The notes under the pieces: generated by a model
The model's database searches: none
What the model saw: only the letters and a program-made list of their open reading frames with translations
Told to the model about the DNA's origin: nothing
Origin: Pandoraea aquatica
Lineage (GTDB): Bacteria > Pseudomonadota > Gammaproteobacteria > Burkholderiales > Burkholderiaceae
NCBI RefSeq assembly: GCF_902459565.1
Contig: NZ_CABPSN010000005.1
Coordinates: 1-64,000, forward strand
Direction of reading: 5' to 3'
DNA length: 64,000 bases
Shown here: positions 27,178 through 36,880 of the stretch, piece after piece
How the letters are laid out: each line of letters opens with the position of its first letter
Position numbering within the stretch: the stretch's first letter is position 1
Program-made: the position numbers and the translations under genes

Positions 27178-27687
27178 TCACGCCCTCATATCTCTGACCG
27201 CCCGCTCCAAATTCGACCGAAGGATCACGCGATGGAACGGCGCGATCGTCGCGAGATAGATTCTGCCCAGTCGGTTGTGGCAATGCACCACCGTCGCGGC
27301 GAGCAGCTCGCGCCCATTGGCCGCATCGGTGCGAAGTTGGACGGAGACGCGGAAATCGAGGTGTCGGTCATCTGCGCCCAGCACCAACTCCGTCGCCGTC
27401 TTTGACAGCAGCGGAAAGAAGCTGATCACCGGGCCGCGCGCTGCGCCCGCAAGACCAACGGCGCGCGACGATTTGACGTCGACTGTCACCATCACTGCAT
27501 CGCGGACACGCATGAGTGCACGAATCCACCACGCCTGCCGCTCGAACAGAATGCGTGTCAACACCTCCAGATCATTGCTGGCCTCTGACGGCAGTCGAAT
27601 GGCATAAGTGTCCGACAGATCTGCGCCCGCGTAGAGCGGTGCAATTACGCTGTCGCTAAGCATGGGCACGGCGCGCGCTTTGGTCAT
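27178..27687 (-). CDS. DUF2867 domain-containing protein
   Basis: The 169-residue protein (from the ATG at 27687) resembles DUF2867 proteins: YAGADLSDTYAIRLP, ARILFERQAWWIRALM-like segment, a central FFPLLSKTATELVLGADDRHLDFRVSV core and the C-terminal HNRLGRIYLATIAPFHRVILRSNLE. No signal peptide or membrane segment is present. No strong ribosome-binding site precedes any of the possible starts (ATG 27687, ATG 27663 or a GTG at 27753), so the N-terminus is uncertain. It lies 114 bp downstream of the secreted protein gene's end, but on the same strand further along. Function unknown. Confidence 0.7.
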   Translation of the reverse strand: MTKARAVPMLSDSVIAPLYAGADLSDTYAIRLPSEASNDLEVLTRILFERQAWWIRALMRVRDAVMVTVDVKSSRAVGLAGAARGPVISFFPLLSKTATELVLGADDRHLDFRVSVQLRTDAANGRELLAATVVHCHNRLGRIYLATIAPFHRVILRSNLERAVRDMRA

Positions 27688-27801
27688 GGGTGAAGTCACG
27701 GACGATGCAATATGACTCAGACTACACCGATCGCATGCGCGCGTATGCGGCACAAGGCCGCACCCCCGATGGTTGCGCTGCTGGAGAGTTCGCCTTGCTC
27801 A

Positions 27802-28986
27802 TCAGCGCTTGAAACCCGCCGCCCCCACCACACGAACATCCGGCCCCGTCAGCGAATAGACGATCCCCGCATTGTTCGCCGCCGCACCGGTCAGCACGCC
27901 CTGCGTCGAGAATCGGCATCCGCCTGCGCAAGCCCCGCCCGTCACGTTTTGCGTCGTCGTGCTGAATGTCGCGCGCGCACCGTCAGGGCCGACTGTCGTC
28001 GATCCCGCACCAGTCACATAGGTCGGCCCCGCCGACATCGCGATGTTCAGATTCGGCGTGACGGCGTACTGCGCGTTCTGGAACGCGATGCTCAGACTGC
28101 CAGAGAGCGTACCCACCGCCCCCGTCGTCATATCGATGGCCTTCGTCGCGCCGGCAAGCGCGTACGTCATCGTGCCGCTTACCGGCAGATTCGCATCGAG
28201 CGTCGGACGACCGATGACATAAGGCATGCCGGCGTTCCACGTCGACAGATCGAACGTGATGCCGTGATCCGCCACCTTGCCCGCCGTCCAGCGTCCCCAA
28301 CCGAGGTCTTCCAGTGCGCCGGTATCGGTCGCCGTCACGCCGGACACCACATTGAATGGCACTGTCGTGCCCGTGAACTTCGTCAGCGCATTCGCACTGT
28401 TGAAGACACCCGCGCCGATGCCGAGATTCGCAAGACCGTCCGAACCCCAGTTCATCATGTAGTAGTTCGTGCCGTTCGCCAGTACCACCGGAGGCGTGAT
28501 AGGCGGTGTGACGACCGGAGTCGGTGTTTGGGTGACCATTGGTCCGCTGGGTGCGGGAGGCATCGGGGTCTGCGGTGCTGGCGGACTGAACGACACCGGC
28601 GGCGTGAACAGCAGCCCCGGATTCTGCGGAATGACGACCGGCGGCACCGCGTACGACGGGTTAAAGCCAAACTGCCCGGCCTGAAATACCTGCGCCCCTG
28701 CCGGATTGCTCAGGGTCACCAAGCCATCGATCACCTGAACGTACAAGCCGGGGGCCAAACCCGTCGGCGCGATGGGCGACGATCCCGCAGAAGTCTGCGA
28801 CGGCTGAGAACCGAACCGGACGTAATCCGGCGCAGGCGTCTGACCGAATGTCGGCACAAACGTCTGCGCATTTGCCGACGCACTCGCCAACAACGCCATC
28901 CCCGGCAACGCAACGATGCACCCTGCAATCCACCGGGCACACAGTCGAGACATGCCCCGCGCCATCGACAGTGGCTTACGCTTCAT
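27802..28986 (-). CDS. Secreted FecR-like/TbpB-like barrel protein, candidate T11SS cargo
   Basis: The 394-residue protein has a signal peptide cleaved near residue 40 (SASANA/QTF). Residues 80-108 (LYVQVIDGLVTLSNPAGAQV...) look like the end of a FecR-type domain. Residues about 113-168 are a Pro/Thr-rich linker. From residue 228 (GWGRWTAG, then GTMTYALAGATKA and GTLSGSLSIAFQ) the sequence alternates like an eight-stranded barrel similar to TbpB-family handle domains, with a CAGGC cysteine pair near 353-357 and the ending VVGAAGFKR. It lies 43 bp after the TPR-barrel outer-membrane gene. I infer a surface-exposed or secreted cargo of that protein. It is not a lipoprotein, unlike classical Slam substrates. 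Confidence 0.65.
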   Translation of the reverse strand: MKRKPLSMARGMSRLCARWIAGCIVALPGMALLASASANAQTFVPTFGQTPAPDYVRFGSQPSQTSAGSSPIAPTGLAPGLYVQVIDGLVTLSNPAGAQVFQAGQFGFNPSYAVPPVVIPQNPGLLFTPPVSFSPPAPQTPMPPAPSGPMVTQTPTPVVTPPITPPVVLANGTNYYMMNWGSDGLANLGIGAGVFNSANALTKFTGTTVPFNVVSGVTATDTGALEDLGWGRWTAGKVADHGITFDLSTWNAGMPYVIGRPTLDANLPVSGTMTYALAGATKAIDMTTGAVGTLSGSLSIAFQNAQYAVTPNLNIAMSAGPTYVTGAGSTTVGPDGARATFSTTTQNVTGGACAGGCRFSTQGVLTGAAANNAGIVYSLTGPDVRVVGAAGFKR

Positions 28987-29029
28987 GATGTTTCGCTCCG
29001 AATCAGATTGACGGACATGACGAGGGAGA

Positions 29030-30421
29030 TCAACGGAAGTCATAGCGAGCCACGATCTCGTAAACACTTCGGTGATAGGCATACAGCGGCTGGCTGGAAC
29101 CGTTACGCGTGAAGGTGAATTGCGGCGTGATCGAAAACGCCTTCGTCACGAAATACGAATAGCCGGCTTTCACATCGAGCTGACGATCACGACGCTCGAT
29201 CAGAAATAGGCTGTCCAGCGTGTCGTAATCGCGCCGCTCGAAGCTCACGTTGGCGAAGAACATCTGATTGGGCATCACGTGCCATTCGCCACCGACACGT
29301 CCGCCCCAAAGGTGATTGCCGAATGCCGCAGACAGATCGTCCTTGGGACTCTCCCGTCCCGCATACATCGACGCATAGGCCACCGGTTCACCGTAGACCG
29401 ACGCGAATCCCTTGACGATGGACGCCCCGCCAATCGCGCGATTCACGTCGCGTGCGTTGGTCCCCATATAGCGGATCGGCGTGTACTGCGCGAACGCTGC
29501 TGCCTGAAGACTCTCGCCGAGGTCGCGCGTCCACTGCGCGGTGAAACCGTTGAGACTCCGGTAACTCTCCGAATCGACCCACATATGCTGATTCGCATAT
29601 TGCAGCCCGAAATTATTCTTGCCGGACAACCAGTTCGCCCCCAACTGGAACACGTAGCTGCCCTGATCGAACGCGCGCGCGTTGCCGCCATAGCGCCGCA
29701 CATCGACGTCACCCGATCCTGAGACGACGAGGTTCTCCGTCACCGCATGACGAACGGCAAGCCCGCCGCTCACGTCGCCGAAATTCGCGGGCGTGCCACG
29801 GGAGCCACCGTCGAGCACGAACATCAGGCCGCCAAGCGCAGGAATCGCAATGGACGAGTTGGTCGTCGCATTATTGGCGTTGGTGTCGTGTCCGAAATTG
29901 CCCTGCACGTAGCCGGACCATGCCGTACGCACACCCACCGGCGCGTTGATCGCGTTGAGATAGGCCTGAATCACCGGACGAACGCCTTCGGGCACATCGC
30001 CCGCCGCCACGCCTTCGAACTCCCGTCGGGCGTTCTCTCGCTGCCCCAACAAGAAGTAGGTGCGTCCGAGTTCGAGGTGCGTCGGGCCGTCACCCGGCCG
30101 CTCGGCGATGCTGCGCTTGAGCGCGCGCTCCGCCACGTCGAGGTGACGGGTGTCCGCTGCCGCGATGCCGAGCAGGTAATCGTATTCCGCGTCCCCGCCG
30201 AGACGTCCCTCCAGCGGGGCCAATACGGCGTATGCCTGCTCCGGCGACTTCGCGCGCATGTGAGCGCGTGCCTGCGCGATGGCGGAACCCCGGACGTCAG
30301 CGCTTACGGCGGGTGAGGCATCCCCCACAGCGACGCCCTCGGACGCCCCCGCAGTTCCCGTAAGCACAGCAGAAAGCGCCGCGGCGACAAGCGCACTGCG
30401 GCGAAGCGATAGAACGGACAT
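29030..30421 (-). CDS. TPR and beta-barrel outer-membrane protein, Slam/DUF560-like
   Basis: The 463-residue protein has a signal peptide (ALSAVLTGTAGASE), then TPR-type helices at about residues 45-140 (YDYLLGIAAADTRHLDVAERAL, THLELGRTYFLLGQRENARREF), then an amphipathic beta-strand domain from about 160 ending in Phe-Arg. The transition GNFGHDTNANNAT and the ending TFTRNGSSQPLYAYHRSVYE resemble surface lipoprotein assembly modifier (Slam) barrels. Slam proteins translocate cargo across the outer membrane (type XI secretion). The next gene encodes a protein with a TbpB-like barrel, which supports this. The start at 30421 removes an upstream extension without a signal sequence. Confidence 0.65.
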   Translation of the reverse strand: MSVLSLRRSALVAAALSAVLTGTAGASEGVAVGDASPAVSADVRGSAIAQARAHMRAKSPEQAYAVLAPLEGRLGGDAEYDYLLGIAAADTRHLDVAERALKRSIAERPGDGPTHLELGRTYFLLGQRENARREFEGVAAGDVPEGVRPVIQAYLNAINAPVGVRTAWSGYVQGNFGHDTNANNATTNSSIAIPALGGLMFVLDGGSRGTPANFGDVSGGLAVRHAVTENLVVSGSGDVDVRRYGGNARAFDQGSYVFQLGANWLSGKNNFGLQYANQHMWVDSESYRSLNGFTAQWTRDLGESLQAAAFAQYTPIRYMGTNARDVNRAIGGASIVKGFASVYGEPVAYASMYAGRESPKDDLSAAFGNHLWGGRVGGEWHVMPNQMFFANVSFERRDYDTLDSLFLIERRDRQLDVKAGYSYFVTKAFSITPQFTFTRNGSSQPLYAYHRSVYEIVARYDFR

Positions 30422-31048
30422 GCATGAATCCCCGATACGACGAGACCCCGGCGCGGCCGGCAGCCCCATGCTGGTTTGTTATTAGTTTTGCCTTGTACAA
30501 CCGCATAGCCCAATGCGTCACTGCGCCTATATCTGTTTTGCTTGCGGCAGATGACGAACGCCCGCCGGCAGTCGGGGGGATGACTGCACCCGGGGACAGA
30601 ACTTCCGAGGGTCGGCGCGTTGCGCGCCATTTAATCGCAACACCTTGCCGGTTGCAACTGAGAAAACAGAGTGTCGCGCGGCCGCATCAGCCGACGTCAT
30701 AACTGCTTCTCGAACGGGATTTCCTCACGTCTCGACGACGGCTTTCACGGCGTTTTCCATAGATTTTTTCTATCGAAAAACAAAATCCATCCAAGCAACC
30801 CCCATCAGAACCCCCTTCCGCCCCGTCATTTCCCGCACCCCCGCCCCAGCCTGCGGGGTTTTCAACGGCGTGATGGGCACTTCCGTGCCAGTCTTATATA
30901 AGACCCAAGCATTCACATTACGAAAAGGCATTTCAGTTTTGCCCCCGACCCGTGTCACAATCAGGGAAAATTTGTCATGGCTAGCGGACTGTGACCCAGT
31001 CGGCGGCGTTCCCCCACCTTTTCCTGATTCTTGAATCCGAGACCAGCG
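30422..31048. other. Long divergent gap between the Slam-like gene and icd
   Basis: No gene is supported in these 627 bp. Visible elements are a CCCGCA/TGCGGG stem at 30832-30857 followed by GTTTTC, a GGCAC/GTGCC stem at 30876-30889, and the palindrome at 30891-30904. The region should hold both divergent promoters and probably a long icd leader. Confidence 0.5.
30891..30904. promoter_or_regulatory. Perfect 14-bp palindrome in the icd promoter region
   Basis: GTCTTATATAAGAC is perfectly symmetrical and contains TATATA, which could be the -10 of an icd promoter about 145 bp before the ATG. Either a regulator site overlapping the core promoter or a chance symmetry around an AT-rich -10 would explain it. 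Confidence 0.4.
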
Positions 31049-33289
31049 ATGAGCACGCAGCAACCCAGCATCATCTACACCCTGACCGACGAAGCTCCGC
31101 TTCTCGCCACCGGCTCCTTCCTCCCGATCATCCGCACGTTCACCGCTCCGGCGGGCGTGGCGGTCGACACGAGCGACATCTCGGTCTCGGGCCGTATCCT
31201 CGGCGAATTCCCGGAATTCCTGACCGAAGAACAGCGCGTGCCGGACAACCTCGCCGAACTCGGCCGTCTGACGCAAGACCCGAACACGAACATCATCAAG
31301 CTGCCGAACATCAGCGCTTCGGTGTTCCAGCTCCAGAGCGCCATCAAGGAACTCCAGTCGAAGGGCTACAAGATTCCGGACTTCCCGGAAGACCCGAAGA
31401 CCGACGAAGAGAAGGCCATCCAGAAGCGTTACTCGAAGTGCCTCGGCTCGGCCGTGAACCCGGTCCTGCGTGAAGGCAATTCGGATCGTCGCGCACCGCT
31501 CGCCGTCAAGAACTACGCCAAGAAGCACCCGCACAGCATGGGCGAGTGGAGCATGGCTTCGCGCACGCACGTCGCGCACATGAAGCATGGCGACTTCTAC
31601 CACGGCGAAAAGTCGATGACGATCGACAAGGCACGCGACGTCAAGATGGAACTCGTGACGAACAGCGGCAAGACGATCGTTCTCAAGCCGAAGGTCTCGC
31701 TGCTCGACGGCGAAATCATCGACAGCATGTTCATGAGCAAGAAGGCGCTGTGCGACTTCTACGAAGAGCAGATGGAAGACGCACGCAAGACCGGCGTCAT
31801 GTTCTCGCTGCACGTGAAGGCCACGATGATGAAGGTCTCGCACCCGATCGTGTTCGGCCACGCCGTGAAGATCTTCTACAAGGAAGCCTTCGAGAAGCAC
31901 GGCAAGCTGTTCGACGAACTGGGCGTGAACGTCAACAACGGTCTCGTGAACCTGTACGAGAAGATCGAAGCGCTGCCGAGCACGCAACGCGAAGAGATCA
32001 TTCGCGATCTGCACGCTTGCCACGAGCACCGCCCGGAACTGGCGATGGTCGACTCGGCCAAGGGCATCTCGAACCTGCACGCACCGAACGACGTGATCGT
32101 CGACGCATCGATGCCGGCCATGATCCGTATCGGCGGCAAGATGTGGGGTGCCGACGGCCGTCCGAAGGACACGAAGGCCGTGATCCCGGAAAGCACGTTC
32201 GCTCGCATCTACCAAGAAATCATCAACTTCTGCAAGACGAACGGCGCATTCGATCCGACCACGATGGGTACGGTGCCGAACGTCGGCCTGATGGCACAGA
32301 AGGCTGAGGAATACGGCTCGCACGACAAGACGTTCGAAATCGCCGAAGACGGCGTGGCGAACATCGTCGACATCGCCACGGGCGAAGTGCTGCTCTCGCA
32401 GAACGTGGAAGCCGGCGACATCTGGCGTATGTGCCAGGTCAAGGACGCCCCGATCCGTGACTGGGTGAAGCTCGCCGTGAACCGCGTGCGCAACTCGGGC
32501 ATGCCGGCCGTGTTCTGGCTCGACCCGTACCGTCCGCACGAAGCCGAACTGATCAAGAAGGTCGAAACGTACCTCAAGGATTACGACACCAACGGTCTCG
32601 ATATCCAGATCATGTCGCAAGTGCGCGCCATGCGTTACACCCTGGAGCGCGTGATCCGCGGTCTGGACACCATCTCGGTGACCGGCAACATTCTGCGCGA
32701 CTACCTGACCGACCTGTTCCCGATCATGGAACTGGGCACCAGCGCCAAGATGCTCTCCATCGTGCCGCTGATGGCCGGTGGCGGCATGTACGAAACGGGT
32801 GCTGGCGGTTCGGCACCGAAGCACGTCAAGCAACTGGTGGAAGAGAACCACCTGCGCTGGGATTCGCTGGGTGAATTCCTGGCGCTGGCTGTTTCGCTGG
32901 AAGACCTGGGCATCAAGACGGGCAACCAGCGCGCCAAGATCCTCGCCAAGACGCTCGACGCAGCAACGGGCAAGCTGCTCGACAACAACAAGGGTCCGTC
33001 GCCGAAGACTGGCGAGCTGGACAACCGTGGCAGCCAGTTCTACCTGTCGATGTACTGGGCGCAGGAACTCGCCGAGCAGAAGGACGACGCCGAACTGGCC
33101 GAGCTCTTCGCCCCGCTCGCAAAGGTTCTGACCGAGAACGAGAAGACCATCGTGGGCGAACTCGCCGACGTGCAGGGCAAGCCGACCGACATCGGCGGCT
33201 ACTACAAGCCGGACTTCGAAAAGCTCGAACAAGTCATGCGTCCGAGCAAGACGTTCAACGCAGCACTGGCAAGCGTCGCCAAGGCGTAA
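31049..33289 (+). CDS. icd: NADP-dependent isocitrate dehydrogenase, monomeric type
   Basis: The 746-residue enzyme converts isocitrate to 2-oxoglutarate and CO2 in the TCA cycle. It belongs to the monomeric IDH-II class, about twice the length of the dimeric enzymes. Family stretches include [19 protein letters not shown] at the N-terminus, [37 protein letters not shown] and [17 protein letters not shown]. Codon use is strongly biased to a few C/G-ending codons, as expected for a highly expressed gene; this bias also opens a very long false frame on the other strand. The ATG at 31049 gives the usual [11 protein letters not shown] start. Confidence 0.95.
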   Translation: MSTQQPSIIYTLTDEAPLLATGSFLPIIRTFTAPAGVAVDTSDISVSGRILGEFPEFLTEEQRVPDNLAELGRLTQDPNTNIIKLPNISASVFQLQSAIKELQSKGYKIPDFPEDPKTDEEKAIQKRYSKCLGSAVNPVLREGNSDRRAPLAVKNYAKKHPHSMGEWSMASRTHVAHMKHGDFYHGEKSMTIDKARDVKMELVTNSGKTIVLKPKVSLLDGEIIDSMFMSKKALCDFYEEQMEDARKTGVMFSLHVKATMMKVSHPIVFGHAVKIFYKEAFEKHGKLFDELGVNVNNGLVNLYEKIEALPSTQREEIIRDLHACHEHRPELAMVDSAKGISNLHAPNDVIVDASMPAMIRIGGKMWGADGRPKDTKAVIPESTFARIYQEIINFCKTNGAFDPTTMGTVPNVGLMAQKAEEYGSHDKTFEIAEDGVANIVDIATGEVLLSQNVEAGDIWRMCQVKDAPIRDWVKLAVNRVRNSGMPAVFWLDPYRPHEAELIKKVETYLKDYDTNGLDIQIMSQVRAMRYTLERVIRGLDTISVTGNILRDYLTDLFPIMELGTSAKMLSIVPLMAGGGMYETGAGGSAPKHVKQLVEENHLRWDSLGEFLALAVSLEDLGIKTGNQRAKILAKTLDAATGKLLDNNKGPSPKTGELDNRGSQFYLSMYWAQELAEQKDDAELAELFAPLAKVLTENEKTIVGELADVQGKPTDIGGYYKPDFEKLEQVMRPSKTFNAALASVAKA

Positions 33290-33341
33290 GTCATCGCGTG
33301 AACACCGGGCGGTTCGCAAGAATCGCCCGGTAGCAGCCAAC

Positions 33342-33378
33342 AAAAAAGCGGGTCCACTCACATGGACCCGCTTTTTTT
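33342..33378 (+). terminator. Strong intrinsic terminator after icd
   Basis: AAAAAAGCGGGTCC pairs with GGACCCGCTTTTTTT around an eight-base loop, 53 bp after the icd stop. The A/T flanks make it bidirectional, so it may also serve the convergent MFS gene ending at 33461. A weaker CCGGGCG/CGCCCGG hairpin at 33305-33330 precedes it. Confidence 0.93.
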
Positions 33379-33460
33379 GTTGGCGAAGCTTCCCGCAAGA
33401 AGCCTCTCCGCAGAAGGAAGAGCAGCGCTGCCGCCCTCCCCTCACATCACTACGGAACGA

Positions 33461-34771
33461 TCAGCGATTGACCTGTTCCTTCGACTGCGTGAGTGCCAGC
33501 ACGGCACCCAGCGCGAGCGCGGCCGACACGCAGTACATACCGGCGTTGGTGCTCTGCGTCACATCCTTGAGCCAGCCGATGACGAACGGGCTCACGAAGC
33601 CTGCCAGGTTGCCGATCGAGTTGATCATGCCGATGGCAGCAGCGGCGGAGCCGCCGACGAGCAGTGCACTCGGGTAGGTCCAGAACACGGGCATCGTGGC
33701 CAGCATGCCGGCCGTGCCGACCGACAGCGCGACCATCGCGAGCGGTACGTTGTTGCCCCAGATCGTGCTCAGGTACAGACCAACGGCACCGGCGAACGAC
33801 ACCACAGCGAAGTGCCAGCGACGCTCACGCGTGCGATCCGAGCTGCGCGCCACGGCGATCATGCTGACGACGGCACAAGCGTACGGAATGGCCGTCAGCA
33901 GACCCACGTCGAGCGCGCTCTTCACGCCGCTGGCCTTGATGAGCGTCGGCAGGTAGAAGCCAATGCCGTACAGACCCATCATGCAGCAGAAGTAGATCAC
34001 GGCCATCAGCCACACACGACCGTTCGAGAACACCGAGGCCACCGATTGCGGTGCCTTGCCTGCGCTGTCCTGCGCGATGTTGTGCTCCAGCACGGCCTTC
34101 TCGTCTTCGGTGAGCCACTTTGCCGCGCGAATGCCGTTGGGCAGATACATCAGCGTGATCACGCCGAGAATCACCGACGGAATGGCTTCGATGAAGAACA
34201 GCCATTGCCAGGCCTTCCAGCCGCCCACGCCGTTGAACGCTTGCAGAATCCAGCCCGAGAGCGGACCGCCGAACACACCGGCCACCGGAATACCGATCAT
34301 GAACAGCGCGTTCATGCGGCCACGGCGCTGCGCCGGGAACCAGTAGGTCAGATACAGCACAATGCCGGGGAAGAAGCCGGCCTCGGCCACACCGAGCAGG
34401 AAGCGCACGACATAGAACTGCGTCGGCGTCGTGACGAACAGCGTCGCCGCCGAGAGCACCGCCCACGAGATCATGATGCGCGCAATCCAGCGACGCGCAC
34501 CGACCTTGTGCATGATGATGTTTGACGGCACTTCGAAGAAGAAGTAACCGATAAAGAAGATGCCGGCGCCCAGACCGTAGACGGTCTCGCTGAACTGGAG
34601 GTCGTTCAGCATTTGCAGCTTGGCGAAGCCGACATTCACGCGGTCCAGATAGGCCGCGACGTAACACAGGAAAAGGAACGGCAACAAACGCCAGGTCGCT
34701 TTTGCGTAGGCTTGCGCCTCGATCTCGCGCGTATGCGCGTTGGCTTTGACACCGCTAGCGATAGTACTCAT
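33461..34771 (-). CDS. MFS transporter, anion:cation symporter family
   Basis: The 436-residue permease has twelve hydrophobic segments and the anion:cation symporter family signature YLDRVNVGFAKLQM in its first helix and loop, plus EVPSNIIMHKVGARRWIARIM and GVAEAGFFPGIVLYLTYWFP. The family imports organic anions such as phthalate, tartrate, glucarate and hydroxyphenylacetate with protons or sodium. The ATG at 34771 is preceded by GGAG. No catabolic gene adjoins it, so the substrate is open. Confidence 0.88.
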   Translation of the reverse strand: MSTIASGVKANAHTREIEAQAYAKATWRLLPFLFLCYVAAYLDRVNVGFAKLQMLNDLQFSETVYGLGAGIFFIGYFFFEVPSNIIMHKVGARRWIARIMISWAVLSAATLFVTTPTQFYVVRFLLGVAEAGFFPGIVLYLTYWFPAQRRGRMNALFMIGIPVAGVFGGPLSGWILQAFNGVGGWKAWQWLFFIEAIPSVILGVITLMYLPNGIRAAKWLTEDEKAVLEHNIAQDSAGKAPQSVASVFSNGRVWLMAVIYFCCMMGLYGIGFYLPTLIKASGVKSALDVGLLTAIPYACAVVSMIAVARSSDRTRERRWHFAVVSFAGAVGLYLSTIWGNNVPLAMVALSVGTAGMLATMPVFWTYPSALLVGGSAAAAIGMINSIGNLAGFVSPFVIGWLKDVTQSTNAGMYCVSAALALGAVLALTQSKEQVNR

Positions 34772-35136
34772 GGTCTCCACTTCGAACTTCGGCTGCCACG
34801 CAGCCTGAATTGACTGCAACGTTGCACCCGGACCACTCGCACCGATCACGCTGCCTTACCCACTCGACCGCTCTGAAGACCTCACGATTCCCATGTTGCG
34901 GGAATCGATCACGCGGGGCCCGGAGGCATTGTCTCCGGACGTCGCGCCCGGCCGTTAAGCCGTTGTGCGACGTATCTCACCCTGCCATCCCCTTAGGTAT
35001 TGGGAGGCCGAGGCGGATTGTAAACCATAGGACACCGCTTTAAATGGAACGAACCTTCAGTGCATGAACATTTTCCTGAGGCGCGATCGTCGGATATCGA
35101 ATAGGTCTTTACAGGCACCTGCGGAACGACGAAAGG
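34772..35136. other. Gap upstream of the ACS-type MFS gene
   Basis: No gene is visible in these 365 bp. It must contain the promoter of the downstream minus-strand transporter; its 35020-35120 part is moderately AT-rich, but no convincing hexamer pair was found. Confidence 0.4.
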
Positions 35137-35182
35137 CAGCGCCGTGCAGCATCTCAGGTGAGAGAGGCTGCACGGCGCTGCA
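35137..35182 (-). terminator. Perfect 15-bp hairpin after the first YhhS-like gene
   Basis: GCAGCGCCGTGCAGC (35137-35151) pairs perfectly with GCTGCACGGCGCTGC (35168-35182) around a 16-base loop. It starts 12 bp after the stop of the minus-strand transporter. The following sequence (CTTTCGT) is only weakly T-rich. Confidence 0.7.
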
Positions 35183-35194
35183 TCGATGTTCAGA

Positions 35195-36424
35195 TCAACG
35201 CTGACGTGCTCGCAACGACACGACCACGACGACGCCCAGCGCCGCCGCGACCGCGCCACACAGAAACACGGCGCGATAGCCGAACGGGTTGGCCACGGCC
35301 CCCGCGAGCGGACCGGTGGTCAGGATCGCGATGTCCTGAAACGCGGCGTACGTGCCAAGACTCGTGCCACGGCTGGCCGCCGGTGCGCGCTTGACGACTT
35401 CAATGCCCAGCGACGGGAAGATCAGCGACGCCCCGGCCCCGGCCAACGCAGTCCCCAGTAGTGCGAGCCATGCGACGGGCGCTTGCCAGACGATCAGCAG
35501 CCCGATGGCCTCGACGACCAGCGACGCCTGCGCCACGCGCAGATTGCCGAAGCGCTCGGGCCAGCGTCCGCCGATCAGACGCATCAGCACAAAGGCCAGA
35601 CCGAACGCCGACAAGGCAATCGCCGCTCCGGTCCAGCGTGACGCCTCGAAGTAAAGCACCACGAACGCACCGATCACCGCGAACCCGACACCCTGCAACG
35701 CCAACGCCAGTCCGGGCATGAAGACGATACGCAACACCTGCGAGTACGGCAGCGCGCCCCCTGCCTGATGCGCGGGTGCGACGGCGGCAATGCGCGAAAT
35801 GACCGCCCAGCCCGCCAGCGGCAACAGGCAGATGGCGATGGCGACACCCGCGAGCGACGTACCGCCATAGAGCGCCAATCCCAACGGCGCACCGACCGCG
35901 AATCCGCCGAAGACAGCCGCACCGGTCCACGACATCACGCGGCCCGACTGCGCAGCACCGAGACTGCCGATGGCCCACGTCAACGTGCCGGTAATGCACA
36001 GGCTCTCGCCCACGCCGAGCAGCAGGCGAGCGAGTGTCAGCACCGCCAGACGCGGCTCGGCGGCCACCGAAATCAGGCTCGTCGCGAGCAGCGCGATGCC
36101 CGACAGGCCGACGAACACGAGACCGCGCATGAGCGCCACGCGCGCACCGCGCTGATCGGCGGTGCGTCCGGCGAACTTGCGAGTGAGCACTGTCGCGAGC
36201 GACTGCACGCCCACGGCAAAGCCGACGATGACGTTGTGATACCCGAGTGTGTCGTGCACGAACAGCGGCACGACGGAGAGCGACATGCCGATGGTCAGGC
36301 ACGCGAGAAAGACATTGAGCGAGAAGCGCACGAGCAACGCCGTAGCGTTGACGGGTGCGCCCGCCGACTGATGCGCAGATTTGGCCGAATCCGAGGATTG
36401 GGCCGATGCAGCGGAGGACGACAT
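35195..36424 (-). CDS. YhhS-like MFS transporter (copy 1)
   Basis: The 409-residue transporter has twelve hydrophobic segments and the YhhS/YfcJ-type pattern: FLACLTIGMSLSVVPLFVHD, SLATVLTRKFAGRTADQRGAR, LLLGVGESLCITGTLTWAIG, and ASLIFPSLGIEVVKRAPAASRG. The same landmarks recur in the 46846-48087 gene, so the two are paralogues. YhhS-like proteins are putative exporters of sugars or small molecules (arabinose efflux, glyphosate). The ATG at 36424 with GGAG nine bases upstream replaces an upstream reading that adds 85 unrelated residues. The first 30 residues are Ser/Ala-rich. Confidence 0.87.
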   Translation of the reverse strand: MSSSAASAQSSDSAKSAHQSAGAPVNATALLVRFSLNVFLACLTIGMSLSVVPLFVHDTLGYHNVIVGFAVGVQSLATVLTRKFAGRTADQRGARVALMRGLVFVGLSGIALLATSLISVAAEPRLAVLTLARLLLGVGESLCITGTLTWAIGSLGAAQSGRVMSWTGAAVFGGFAVGAPLGLALYGGTSLAGVAIAICLLPLAGWAVISRIAAVAPAHQAGGALPYSQVLRIVFMPGLALALQGVGFAVIGAFVVLYFEASRWTGAAIALSAFGLAFVLMRLIGGRWPERFGNLRVAQASLVVEAIGLLIVWQAPVAWLALLGTALAGAGASLIFPSLGIEVVKRAPAASRGTSLGTYAAFQDIAILTTGPLAGAVANPFGYRAVFLCGAVAAALGVVVVVSLRARQR

Positions 36425-36880
36425 GCGAGAAAGCTCCAAAGGTTGCCGGTCAGCGCAAGCCAGTGCCAAATTACACAAATGACACGCGAGCGAAGCCATC
36501 GGTGCACCACCGGCGAACGATGAACAAGCCACGAACGACGGACACCAGACGCCAACCGGCGGACGAACGACCGCAACCAGGGCATCGGTATCGAAACAGG
36601 CAAATCGGAGGAGGACGGCGCTTATGACGCTCAGAGCACCGGAAACAACGCTGAATGGGTTGCCCGGTAGTTCACGCATGAATGCACGCCCCTCGACCGA
36701 CGTGCCGATGAAACCGGCCGCTGTCGCGGAGAATGCGTTGATTCACGTGAACGCTTACGTGACACCGGCGAAGATTTCGCCAGATGCCAAGAATCCGTCG
36801 CCATTCTAGCCACGCATGTTGCGTTGCGCAAGTGACCGGTACGACGCAAAAACCACACCTCTCGCCGCGCGCTCACCCGC
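36425..36880. other. Gap between the Na/Pi gene and the YhhS-like gene
   Basis: No well-supported gene lies in these 456 bp. A plus-strand 61-codon frame at 36624-36809 has GGAGGA about nine bases before its ATG, but its product shows no domain, signal or family pattern. The region should carry the promoter of the YhhS-like gene. Confidence 0.35.

Noticed and set aside
30770-33445. 891-codon minus-strand frame opposite icd
   Set aside because: It mirrors icd exactly in extent, has no family similarity and no ribosome-binding site. The strong codon bias of icd explains the absence of stops.
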